This document shows positions 31,125 through 39,241 of a stretch of DNA of 64,000 nucleotides, in pieces (the first letter of the stretch is position 1; every line of letters begins with the position of its first letter). The stretch lies in NCBI GenBank assembly GCA_963739975.1, contig CAVUCK010000012.1:1-64000 (forward strand), in the 5' to 3' direction. The position numbers and the translations under genes are program-made. This stretch comes from JALZMG01 sp963739975. Lineage in GTDB: Bacteria; Actinomycetota; Acidimicrobiia; Acidimicrobiales; Ilumatobacteraceae. The notes under the pieces were generated by a model. It was given only the letters and a program-made list of their open reading frames with translations. It was not told the origin of the DNA and ran no database searches.

Positions 31125-31168
31125 GCGCCGTAGCGTCTGGCGCACGACCAACCTTGGAAGGGTGAGAG

Positions 31169-31486
31169 ATGGCCACGGCGCTGATGGTCTGGATCGATCA
31201 GGATTTGTGTACGGGTGACGGGATCTGCGAGGAGATCTGCGGCGACGTGTTCACGGCTCGTGACGACGGCCTGTGGGTGGTCAAGGAGGAGTCCAAGCAC
31301 TTCGGCTCGACCATCCTGTTCGACGGCCAGGAGGGCGCCGGCCACGGACCCGAGGGCGGTCGCGGTGTGGCCAGGATCCCGGACTCGCTGATCGACTCGG
31401 CGGTCGAGGCCGCCGAGGAGTGCCCCGGCGAATGCATCATGATCGAGCCCTACGACCAGGACGCCATCGACTCGCGCGGCGCGTAG
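31169..31486 (+). CDS. Ferredoxin-like protein
   Basis: A 105-residue ferredoxin with one cluster: LCTGDGICEEIC (Cys-x5-Cys-x3-Cys) near the N-terminus and EECPGECIMI near the end, a pattern of single [3Fe-4S] or [4Fe-4S] ferredoxins that serve P450s. A ~45-residue insertion between the Cys groups (KEESKHFGSTILFDGQEGAG and following) makes it longer than the usual 65-70. AAGG and GAG lie before the ATG. No P450 gene is adjacent. Confidence 0.85.
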   Translation: MATALMVWIDQDLCTGDGICEEICGDVFTARDDGLWVVKEESKHFGSTILFDGQEGAGHGPEGGRGVARIPDSLIDSAVEAAEECPGECIMIEPYDQDAIDSRGA

Positions 31487-31523
31487 GGCGGCGGCCCGGC
31501 CGCCCACCGGTACGGTCCCATCC

Positions 31524-32942
31524 GTGGCGGTGACCTGGACCGGGCTGGGTCCTGACCTCCTGCTGGGCCTCGACCGGGACAGCTCCGAAGCCCTGGTCGC
31601 CCAGCTGCAACGGCAGGTGCGCGACGCCATCAGGACGGGACGCCTGGCGCACGGCGAGCGGCTTCCGTCGTCGCGGGCGCTGGCCGAGCAGCTCGGCGTC
31701 TCCCGGGGGGTGGTCGTCGAGTGCTACGCCCAGCTGGAGTCGGAGGGGTACCTGTCGCCGCGCGTCGGTCGGGGCACGCAGGTCGCCTACCAGCCACCGG
31801 CGGCGACGCCGGTCGAGCGTCCCGCCCCCGAGACGCCGGCATCGCCCGCTCGGTTCGATGTCGACTTCGAGTACGGCGTCCCCGACGTCGCCTCGTTCCC
31901 GATGCGCGAGTGGTCACGGGCGTTGGGCGTGGCGACGCGATCGGCGACCGTGACCGACCTCGGCGACGAGCACGGGCCCGGCAACCAGCGGCTGCGCGAA
32001 GTGGTCGCCGCATACCTCCGGCGGGTGCGGGCGTCGAGTGTCGATGCCGACTGTCTCGTCGTGTGCCCGGGCTTCCGGCACGGGCTCAACGTCGTGCTGC
32101 GGGCGATGGCCAGCGCGCGGATCTCCGTCGTGGCGCTGGAGGACCCAGGTCCGATCGAACACGACACGATCGTCGGACGGGCCGGGCTGCGGCCCGTCGC
32201 CGTCCCGGTCGACGACGACGGGATCGACGTCGACGCCCTAGCGGCGAGCGGCGCTCAGGCGGTCGTCGTGACACCGGCGCACCAGTGCCCGACCGGTGTC
32301 GTGCTGTCGGCGGACCGCCGGCTGGCGCTGATCGAATGGGCGCGCCGCGTCGACGGGTACGTCATCGAGGACGACTACGACGCCGAGTTCCGCTACGACC
32401 GGCAGCCGGTCGGGTCGTTGCAGGGCCTCGCGCCCGACCGGGTCCTCGGCATGGGTTCGGTGTCCAAGACGCTGGCGCCGATGCTGCGGATCGGGTGGGT
32501 CGCCTGCCCGCCGGCGCTCGTCGACTCCGTGGTCGGGGAGAAGCTGCTGCTCGGACGCGGCGCGCCGGCGCTCGACCAGCTCGCCCTCGCCGAGCTCATC
32601 GAGTCCGGGCGGTTCGACACGCACCTCCGGCACGTGCGGGCGCTGTACGGCCGGCGCCGCCAGGCGCTCGTCGACGCGCTCGCCGCCCATGCCCCGGATG
32701 CCGTGCTGTCCGGCCTGGCCGCCGGGTGCCACGCCGTCGTGCGGCTGCCCGCCGGTTGCGAGGAGGAGGCGGTCATCGCTGCGTGCGCCGAGCGTTCGGT
32801 CCGGGTGTACGGGATGGCCCGCTACCGGACGGTGGCTCCGGCCACCGATCGGCCCGAGCTGGTCCTCGGGTACGGCAACGTGTCCGAGGCGGCCATCGAC
32901 CGCGGCATCGCCGTGCTGGGCGAGGTCCTCGGGCACCACTGA
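31524..32942 (+). CDS. MocR/PdxR-type regulator (GntR helix-turn-helix plus aminotransferase-like domain)
   Basis: A 472-residue chimeric regulator. Residues about 20-90 are a GntR winged helix (ERLPSSRALAEQLGVSRGVV, QLESEGYLSPRVGRGT). Residues 110-470 are a fold-type I aminotransferase-like domain with the PLP Lys in MGSVSKTLAPMLRIGWV, and IEDDYDAEFRYDR. Such proteins sense PLP or amino compounds and bind repeats near the adjacent gene. GTG 31524 follows TACGGT by seven bases. Directly downstream is an arylamine N-acetyltransferase gene, with an inverted repeat between them, so it probably controls that gene. Confidence 0.9.
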   Translation: MAVTWTGLGPDLLLGLDRDSSEALVAQLQRQVRDAIRTGRLAHGERLPSSRALAEQLGVSRGVVVECYAQLESEGYLSPRVGRGTQVAYQPPAATPVERPAPETPASPARFDVDFEYGVPDVASFPMREWSRALGVATRSATVTDLGDEHGPGNQRLREVVAAYLRRVRASSVDADCLVVCPGFRHGLNVVLRAMASARISVVALEDPGPIEHDTIVGRAGLRPVAVPVDDDGIDVDALAASGAQAVVVTPAHQCPTGVVLSADRRLALIEWARRVDGYVIEDDYDAEFRYDRQPVGSLQGLAPDRVLGMGSVSKTLAPMLRIGWVACPPALVDSVVGEKLLLGRGAPALDQLALAELIESGRFDTHLRHVRALYGRRRQALVDALAAHAPDAVLSGLAAGCHAVVRLPAGCEEEAVIAACAERSVRVYGMARYRTVAPATDRPELVLGYGNVSEAAIDRGIAVLGEVLGHH

Positions 32943-32948
32943 CCCGGG

Positions 32949-33002
32949 TCCAGTGGTCCGGTCGAAAGCGTCCGGATTGGCTCTGTTCGCAGGACCACTG
33001 GA
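32949..33002. promoter_or_regulatory. Inverted repeat TCCAGTGGTCC / GGACCACTGGA before the nat gene
   Basis: Perfect 11-base arms (32949-32959 and 32992-33002) are separated by 32 bases. The right arm ends four bases before TACGGT (33007-33012), the -10 box of the downstream leaderless gene. It is a good candidate MocR operator; it could also form a hairpin after the MocR stop. Confidence 0.55.
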
Positions 33003-33019
33003 TCCGTACGGTGGCTGCC

Positions 33020-33943
33020 ATGAGCGCCACCGCAACCCTCGAACGGCCCGCCTGCGCCGACACCCCCGTCGAGCTGACGCCGGACCTCGTGGCCCACTAC
33101 CTGCGCCGTCTGGGCGTGCGCCCCGAGGCTCCCTCGGCCGCCGCGCTGGCCCGCCTGCACCGTGCCCATGTCGAGCGCGTGCCGTACGAGACGTTCTGGA
33201 TCCACCTCGGCGAGGACGTGGCCATCGATCCTTCGCGCACCGCTCGGCGCATCGCCACCTCGACGCGCGGCGGCTACTGCTTCCACCTCAACGGCGCGTT
33301 CGCCGCGCTGCTGACGTCGCTCGGCTACGACGTGACCCGTCACGTCGCCGGGGTGCACGACGCCGACGGCCCATCGGCGGCGACGCTCGGCAACCACGTC
33401 GCCCTGATCGTCCACGGGCTGCCGACCGCGGACCACCCCGCCGGTGACTGGTACGTCGACGCCGGGCTGGGCGACGTGCTGCACGACCCGTTGCCCCTCG
33501 CCGCTGGCCACCACCGCCACGGCTCGCAGGAGCTGGTGATCGAGGAAACGGCGCCGGGCGACGTGGGCGACTGGCACTTCGTCAACGACCCGCGAGGCTC
33601 CCTCAGCGGCGTCAGCATCGTCGCCGACCCCGTCGCCATGGACGTGTTCGCCGACCGCCACCAGTTCAACCGGACGTCGCCGACCTCCAGCTTCCGGCGC
33701 GCCGTGACGTGCCAGCGCCGCCACGCCACTGGGACCGACGTGCTGCGCGGCCGCGTGCTGACCCGCAGCGACGGTGCCTCGACGTGGGCCCACACCATCG
33801 GATCGCGCCAGGAGCTGCTGGCCGTCCTCGACGACGTGTTCGGGCTGCGCCTCGACGTCACCACGTCGGCGCTGGCCGCCCTGTGGGACGACATGACCGC
33901 TCGCCACGAGGAGTGGCTGGCCGCCCAGCCGGCGACGAACTGA
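33020..33943 (+). CDS. nat: Arylamine N-acetyltransferase
   Basis: A 307-residue NAT-family protein. The catalytic triad is visible: Cys in STRGGYCFHLN (residue about 90), His in TLGNHVALIVHG (about 131) and Asp in WYVDAGLGD (about 150). These enzymes transfer acetyl or acyl groups from CoA to arylamines, or form amides in antibiotic biosynthesis. ATG 33020 lies seven bases after TACGGT. It follows the MocR gene, which probably regulates it. Confidence 0.92.
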   Translation: MSATATLERPACADTPVELTPDLVAHYLRRLGVRPEAPSAAALARLHRAHVERVPYETFWIHLGEDVAIDPSRTARRIATSTRGGYCFHLNGAFAALLTSLGYDVTRHVAGVHDADGPSAATLGNHVALIVHGLPTADHPAGDWYVDAGLGDVLHDPLPLAAGHHRHGSQELVIEETAPGDVGDWHFVNDPRGSLSGVSIVADPVAMDVFADRHQFNRTSPTSSFRRAVTCQRRHATGTDVLRGRVLTRSDGASTWAHTIGSRQELLAVLDDVFGLRLDVTTSALAALWDDMTARHEEWLAAQPATN

Positions 33944-33979
33944 CGGACCGACCAACCAACGAGACCCGAGGAGACCGAC

Positions 33980-34330
33980 ATGGACCCGACCCCGCGCCAG
34001 CTCGCCGAGGCGTTCTCCCACCACGAGTTCGCCCGCACCTCCCCCCACCTCGCCGATGACGTGCGGTGGCACAACGTCGGCGGCGATGACCACGTCGGCG
34101 CGGCCGCCGTCGTAGCGGCCTGCGACCGGTCGGTGGAGTACCTCGCCGGCGTGCGTACGACGTTCACCAGCTCGCGCACGATCGTGGACGCCGACGGCGC
34201 TTCCGTGGTGGTCCAGACCACCGCCGACTACCTCGACGGCGACGACACGTCGACGGTGTCGTCGTGCGACATCTACGACTTCGTCGACGGCCGGCTGGCC
34301 ACGATCACGTCGTTTGCCGTCGAGCTCTGA
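33980..34330 (+). CDS. NTF2/SnoaL-like protein
   Basis: A 116-residue cone-fold protein of the SnoaL type (LAEAFSHHEFARTSPHLADD, then SSCDIYDFVDGRLATITSFA). GAGGAG lies about six bases before the ATG. Such proteins act as small hydrolases, isomerases or binding proteins; no active-site set is clear. It follows the nat gene by 36 bases and is likely co-transcribed. Confidence 0.82.
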   Translation: MDPTPRQLAEAFSHHEFARTSPHLADDVRWHNVGGDDHVGAAAVVAACDRSVEYLAGVRTTFTSSRTIVDADGASVVVQTTADYLDGDDTSTVSSCDIYDFVDGRLATITSFAVEL

Positions 34331-34331
34331 C

Positions 34332-34356
34332 CACGGGCGTCGATTCGTACACGCCC
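34332..34356 (+). terminator. Candidate hairpin after the SnoaL-like gene
   Basis: CGGGCGT and ACGCCCG pair around a short loop within 25 bases after the stop. There is no T-tract. Confidence 0.4.
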
Positions 34357-34462
34357 GCCGTGACCCCGCGGACAGCGACGTCGGGTCCTCGACGCGTCGC
34401 CGACGCTGGCGGAGCGATGGCGTCGAGCCGTAACGTCGGCACACCCGAGCAACCGTTGAGGG

Positions 34463-35218
34463 GTGAGCGACGTGTGTGAGCAGTGCCTGGCACCGGAGCC
34501 GATCAACCGCCGTCGCGTGCTGTCGATGGCGGCGCTCGGGCTCGGCGCGCTGGCGATGCGCGGGTGCCCACCTCCCGCCCCGGCCCGCGTGCTCGTCGCA
34601 CCCGGTTTGGAGATCGCGCCTCGCTCGTCGTGGGCGGGGTCCTCTCGCCCGCCGCTGGCGACCTTTCCCGACGAGGACGCCCGCTTCCTGCTCGTGCACC
34701 ACACGGCGACGTCCAACAGCTACGCCGTCGACAGCGTGGCCGAGCGGATCCGCTCGAGCTACGACTTCCACACCAGCTCGGCGAAGGGCTGGGCGGACGT
34801 CTGCTACCACTTCATGATCGATCGATATGGCGGGGTCTGGGAAGCGCGCGCCGGCAGCCTCGATCGGGCCGTCGTGGCTGACGCCACCGGCGGGAACCAG
34901 GGCTTCTCCCAGCTCGTCTGCCTGATCGGTGACTTCACGTCGGTGCTGCCGACGGCGGCGGCGCTGGCCTCGCTGCGCCGTGTGCTGGCGTGGTTGGCGC
35001 ACCGCTCCGGCATCGCCACGACTCCTGGCAGCAGGGTCCGCTTCGTCAGCCGCGGTTCGAACCGCTGGCCGGCCGGTGCGACCGTCGACACCCCGACGAT
35101 CACCGGCCACCGCACGATGAGCTACACCGGCTGCCCCGGCGACCGCTTCTTCCCGCACGTCCGGGACGCCCTGACCGCTGAGGTCGCCGCCGTTCGCCAG
35201 CAGATGTTCCCGGCCTGA
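34463..35218 (+). CDS. N-acetylmuramoyl-L-alanine amidase (PGRP/amidase_2 type)
   Basis: A 251-residue exported amidase starting at GTG 34463. The N-terminus carries a twin-arginine-type signal (NRRRVLSMAALGLGALAM) followed by RGCPPP, where Cys might be lipidated, though the lipobox is poor. The catalytic domain has the zinc ligands in LLVHHTATSN and TGHRTMSYTGCPGD, with YHFMIDRYGGVWEARAG between. It should cut the bond between muramic acid and the peptide stem of peptidoglycan, outside the membrane. Confidence 0.9.
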   Translation: MSDVCEQCLAPEPINRRRVLSMAALGLGALAMRGCPPPAPARVLVAPGLEIAPRSSWAGSSRPPLATFPDEDARFLLVHHTATSNSYAVDSVAERIRSSYDFHTSSAKGWADVCYHFMIDRYGGVWEARAGSLDRAVVADATGGNQGFSQLVCLIGDFTSVLPTAAALASLRRVLAWLAHRSGIATTPGSRVRFVSRGSNRWPAGATVDTPTITGHRTMSYTGCPGDRFFPHVRDALTAEVAAVRQQMFPA

Positions 35219-35264
35219 GTTCGCCGGTCGCGCCCAGATGGGATAAGGCGGCAGCGGGTCGAGC

Positions 35265-36890
35265 TCACACGAGATGGTGGTCGTAGGCGTACGCAGTGGC
35301 CGCCGACCGGGACGTCACCCCGAGCTTGGTGAAGATGTGGCTCACGTGGCTGGCCACGGTCTTCTCGCTGACGACGAGATCCTGCGCGATGACCCGGTTC
35401 GTCTTGCCTCGAGCGACGAGGAGGAGGACCTCGTGCTCACGCCGGGTGAGGCCGTCGGGGGCCGCCTGCTCCGTCGTGCCGGCGGACGCTCCGAGCGACG
35501 CCAGCACCGAACGGGCCGCACCCGATTCGATCCGCGCCGCGTCGTGGTCACCGAGCGCGTCACAGGCCTCGGCGATCAGCAACCGGACGCGTGCCGCGTC
35601 GTGGCGCACACCGAGGGCGTTCAGCTCGTTGAACGCCCGCCGCAGCTCGACGAGCGCTGCTCGGGCGTCGCCCTGGGCCAGACGTACCGTGCCAGTGGCT
35701 CGAGCAGCTTGCCCGCGCAGGAACGGCGTCCCGAGCTCGGCGGCCGTCGCCCGGAACTCCTCGGCGGCCGCTTCGGCGTCAGCGGTGTCGCCCGTGGCGA
35801 GGACGATCTCGATGTACGGACCGAGCAGCCGGGCCCGCGAGATCGGGTCCTGGGCCTCGCCGAGCGCTCGACGGATCATGGCGTCGGCGGCGTCGAGGCG
35901 CCCTTGGGCGAGGCGCAGCAGCGCAAGTCCAGGCTGCGGGTCGCGGCCGAGCTCGCCGGCGCGCTGGTACGCCGCTTCGGCGTCGTCGAAGTCGCCGGCC
36001 AGCCGGATGAGGTCGCCCTCGATGAGACACGCGCCGGCGAGCGCGGCTGGGTTGACCGGGGCGGCCAGGCGATCGCAGGCACGGCGGGCCTCGATCAGCG
36101 CCTCGGGCCACGCACCCAACTGGCCGAGGACCTCGGCGCGGTGCAGGAAGCAGTGGCCCCGGTAGAGGACGAGCTCTTGCTGGGTGTCGCACCAGCGGGT
36201 GAGCGATTCGGTCCAGGCGCGGCAACGGCCGACGTCGAACAGCTCGGCACAGGCGTCGATCACCGTGCAGTAGGCGTCGCCCGTCGCCAGCGGCGACAAC
36301 TCGGCGGCCTCGATCGACACCATGGCCTCGTCGAGCAGGGCCATCCCCTCGGAGATGTCGCCCAGGTAGATGAGCATCCGCCCCTCGCCGATGCGGGCGA
36401 GGGTGATCAGCTCGTGGTGGGTGAAGCGGGCCCCGATCTTGCCGGCCTGGGTGAAGTGGGCGTGCGCCCCGGCGATGTCGCCCGCTTCGAAGAGGCGCAG
36501 CATGCCAAGGCCGTACTCGAGGTAGCCCTGCTCGACACAGTCGATGCCGGCTGCGGTCAGGAGGCGCCCGGTGCGTTCGACCCAGCCCCGGCAACGACCG
36601 AGGTCCCCGTTGAACCCAAGACCCTGGCCGAGCTTGATGCCGAAGTGGGCGGCCCGGTGCACCGCGCCGGCGTCGGCGCACAGCTGATGGGCGCGCACCC
36701 AATGGGCGAAGCCCTCTTCATCGTGGCCGGTGAGGTAGGCCGCAGTGGCGAGACGGTCGAGGTCGTCGACGGCGAGGTCGTCGACGGCGACCCCCGACAG
36801 CAGTCGCCACGCGTCTCCCCACCGATGGCCGTCGACGGCCGCCCGCGCCTCCTCGATGGCTCGCACCAGTGGAACAGTCTGGCCCAGCAC
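35265..36890 (-). CDS. LuxR-family regulator with a large TPR-like sensor region
   Basis: A 541-residue regulator. The C-terminal ~65 residues are a LuxR/NarL DNA-binding domain (LTRREHEVLLLVARGKTNRV, VSEKTVASHVSHIFTKLGV). The first ~470 residues form TPR-like helical repeats (for example GQLGAWPEALIEARRACDRL and AGDFDDAEAAYQRAGELGRD). There is no P-loop, unlike LAL/MalT relatives. GTG 36890 is the likely start; the frame continues but overlaps the SnoaL gene, whose stop is ten bases upstream. The pair are probably one operon. Confidence 0.88.
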   Translation of the reverse strand: MLGQTVPLVRAIEEARAAVDGHRWGDAWRLLSGVAVDDLAVDDLDRLATAAYLTGHDEEGFAHWVRAHQLCADAGAVHRAAHFGIKLGQGLGFNGDLGRCRGWVERTGRLLTAAGIDCVEQGYLEYGLGMLRLFEAGDIAGAHAHFTQAGKIGARFTHHELITLARIGEGRMLIYLGDISEGMALLDEAMVSIEAAELSPLATGDAYCTVIDACAELFDVGRCRAWTESLTRWCDTQQELVLYRGHCFLHRAEVLGQLGAWPEALIEARRACDRLAAPVNPAALAGACLIEGDLIRLAGDFDDAEAAYQRAGELGRDPQPGLALLRLAQGRLDAADAMIRRALGEAQDPISRARLLGPYIEIVLATGDTADAEAAAEEFRATAAELGTPFLRGQAARATGTVRLAQGDARAALVELRRAFNELNALGVRHDAARVRLLIAEACDALGDHDAARIESGAARSVLASLGASAGTTEQAAPDGLTRREHEVLLLVARGKTNRVIAQDLVVSEKTVASHVSHIFTKLGVTSRSAATAYAYDHHLV

Positions 36891-36900
36891 GGACCTGCGG

Positions 36901-37302
36901 TCAGGCGAAGTGCGCCTCGGCGACCTCAGGGAGACTGCCGAGGAACATCCACATCTCGGCGATGCGATCACCGTCGAACCGGTACACGAACGCGTTGCGC
37001 GATTCGATCGTCGTGGCGTCCTTCGAGCGGCCGAGCGTGGCGTGCTCCCACTCGGCGGCCCATCCGTCGGCGCCGAAGCAGAACTGCTGCTCGAGGTCGA
37101 TCTTGCCGCCGGTGGCCTCGAAGAGCGCACCGAACACCCCGAGGAGCCCTCCGAGCCCGGAGTGGTCGCCGGTCATGGCGTGCGGACCACGGAGGTGGAA
37201 CACGAGATCGTCGGTGAAGATCTTGGCCAGGGTGTCGTGGTCCTGGTCGAAGAGGGCCGTGGTCATCCGATCCACGGTCTCGACGTTGGGGTGGTCGCTC
37301 AT
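36901..37302 (-). CDS. SnoaL-like/nuclear transport factor 2 family protein
   Basis: A 133-residue protein starting at ATG 37302 with GGAGG seven bases upstream. The fold is recognised from TVDRMTTALFDQDHDTLAKI, FTDDLVFHLRGPHAMTGDHS and NAFVYRFDGDRIAEMWMFLG. Probably a small enzyme or binding protein for a hydrophobic ligand, cytoplasmic. The LuxR-type gene follows ten bases downstream, and the two are likely co-regulated. Confidence 0.88.
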   Translation of the reverse strand: MSDHPNVETVDRMTTALFDQDHDTLAKIFTDDLVFHLRGPHAMTGDHSGLGGLLGVFGALFEATGGKIDLEQQFCFGADGWAAEWEHATLGRSKDATTIESRNAFVYRFDGDRIAEMWMFLGSLPEVAEAHFA

Positions 37303-37506
37303 CGTCAGTCCTCCAAGCAGTGGTCGTCGGTCGTCGTGACGAACGTACGAAGCGCAGCCGGTCGGGCGCATCGGGCGAAGCATCCATTCCGTCGTGCGGC
37401 CGGCTCAGTCGTTCTACCGATGCCGGCCATGGACGTTCGGTCCGTTCGCCCGATGCGCCGATCGTCGGTCGCTGCGGCGCGGCCATGTCATCGACTGACC
37501 CGCATC
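37303..37506. other. Left part of a 359-bp gap between divergent genes
   Basis: No gene is evident from 37303 to 37661. The gap holds the four-copy 13-mer array at 37507-37589 and, at 37646-37651, a TACCCT box ten bases before the amidohydrolase start. Confidence 0.45.
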
Positions 37507-37589
37507 CATCCGAGGGTTTCCCTGCATCGGAGGGTTTCGTGCACCCCGTCCGGTCCGCAAACCCTCGGGTGCCGCCAAACCCTCCGATG
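37507..37589. repeat. Array of four related 13-mers, two in each orientation
   Basis: CATCCGAGGGTTT (37507-37519) and CATCGGAGGGTTT (37525-37537) are followed on the opposite strand by AAACCCTCGGGTG (37559-37571) and AAACCCTCCGATG (37577-37589). Within each pair the spacing is exactly 18 bases. The second and fourth copies are perfect complements; the first and third are nearly so. It lies between divergent genes and suits a multi-site operator or a complex hairpin. Confidence 0.65.
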
Positions 37590-37661
37590 TCCGCTCGTGT
37601 CTGCCTGCGCGGCGTCAATTCGGCCGGCGCGACCGCTGACCGCAACTACCCTTCGCACCTG

Positions 37662-39241
37662 ATGGCGCTCGTCCTGGCCGGCACGATCGCTCCGATGGAG
37701 CGTGGCGACGAGAAGCGGTCGTTCAAGGGACGCGTCTGGTTGGGTGACGACGGCAACGTCGAGGCCGTGACCCGCTCCCGTCAGCGGGCGCCGGCGGGGT
37801 TCTCCTCGGCGCCGGTGATCGACGTCGGCGACGCCGTCGTCCACCCCGGGTTCGTCGACCTGCACACCCACCTCGGCTACAACACCCTGCCGCTCTGGGT
37901 GGAGCCGAGCCAGCAGGAGCCGTTCCTGCACCACGACATCTGGCCGGGCCGACCGACGTACAAGCCGTCCGTGTCCTGGCCGGCGTGGGTGCTCGCCGAC
38001 CGGGCCCCAGAGTGCCTGCTGGCGTACGGCCAGGTGCGGGCACTGGCCGGCGGGACGACGGCGATGCAGGGCTGGCCCGGGCTCAGCCGTGACCCGGCGA
38101 ACGCGCTGGTGCGACGGGTCGAGGACGAGCAGGTCGGCTCGCTCGACGATCCGGTGCGGGCATCGACGTTGACCCTCGACGTGAGCGATCTGACCAAGGT
38201 GGCCGGGGCGCTCGACGGCGGGCGGGCCTTCGTCTACCACTGCGCCGAGGGACGGCCGACGACCAGGGTGACCGAGGAGTTCGAAGACCTCGCCCGCACC
38301 AGCTGCCTGCGGGCCGGGCTGGCGGCGATCCACTGCTGCGCGCTCGATCGCACGCACTTCGCCCGCTGGCGGCGCGCCGTCCCGGTGAAGCGTGGCCGCC
38401 CGGCCGGCACGGTCGTGTGGTCGCCGTTCTCGAACCTCTGGCTGTACGGCGTCACGACCGACGTCCCAGCCGCCCTCGATGAGCGGCTGGCCGTCGCCCT
38501 TGGCACCGACTGGGGCCCGTCCGGCACCAAGAACCTGCTCGGCGAGATCAAGGTGGCCAGGGTCTGGAGCGATCGGGTCGGGTGGGGGCTCACCGATCAC
38601 CAGCTCGCCGGGATGATCACGTCGGCACCGGGCGACGTGTTGGCGCCGGCGTGGCAGCAGCCCGTCGGGCGCCTGGTGCCAGGGGCTGTCGGCGACGTCG
38701 CCGTCGTCGCCCGCCGGACTGGCGACGTGTGGCGCAACCTGGTGACGGCACGGGAGGACGACGTGCTGTTCGTGACCGTCGGCGGTCGGGCCCGCTGTGG
38801 CACGAAGCGGTTGATGGACGCCGCCGGCGCGGCACACACGACGTCCGTCCGGGTGGGACCGGTGACGCGGCGGGTGACGTTGGTGCGTCCCGACGACCCG
38901 TCGCGCACGTGGCCCTGGCGCGACCTGCTGGCCCGCTTGGACGCGGTGCGCAAGCACGCCGCGGCGACACCGCCGGTCGGGCCCGGCGCAGCCGCCACCC
39001 GTGCGCCAGAACCCGCACTCCTCCCGACGTCGGCGACCCCGGGGGCACGTCCGCCATCGCGCTGTCGCTCGACATGCCGGGCGGTCCGGGCGCCACCGCC
39101 GGCCCGCCGCCGCCTGGTGTCACCGTCGACATCCCGGCGATCGAACCGCTCCACCATGGACCGCGCTGGCTGGCCAGCCTGCGCGGTCGCGGCTTCCACG
39201 ACGGCGCCCTCGACGGGCTGGCCGCCCTGCTGCGGCGATGA
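37662..39241 (+). CDS. Amidohydrolase with an apparent frameshift near its C-terminus
   Basis: A metal-dependent hydrolase of about 526 residues. The fold starts with a beta-sandwich strip (ALVLAGTIAPM), then HPGFVDLHTHLGYNTLPLW with the HxH metal pair, FVYHCAEG and AIHCCALD with later His residues, and ALGTDWGPSGTKN with the catalytic Asp. It resembles chlorohydrolase/deaminase-type amidohydrolases. After about 39040 the coding pattern moves to another frame (ALSLDMPGGPGATAGPPPPG to the end at 39241). One G missing from the run at 39041-39045 explains this. The stop overlaps the next start (ATGA). Confidence 0.8.

Noticed and set aside
35230..35241. Second copy of the 21969-22018 palindrome
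   Set aside because: Only 12 bases (GCGCCCAGATGG) match and there is no second arm, so chance is likely.
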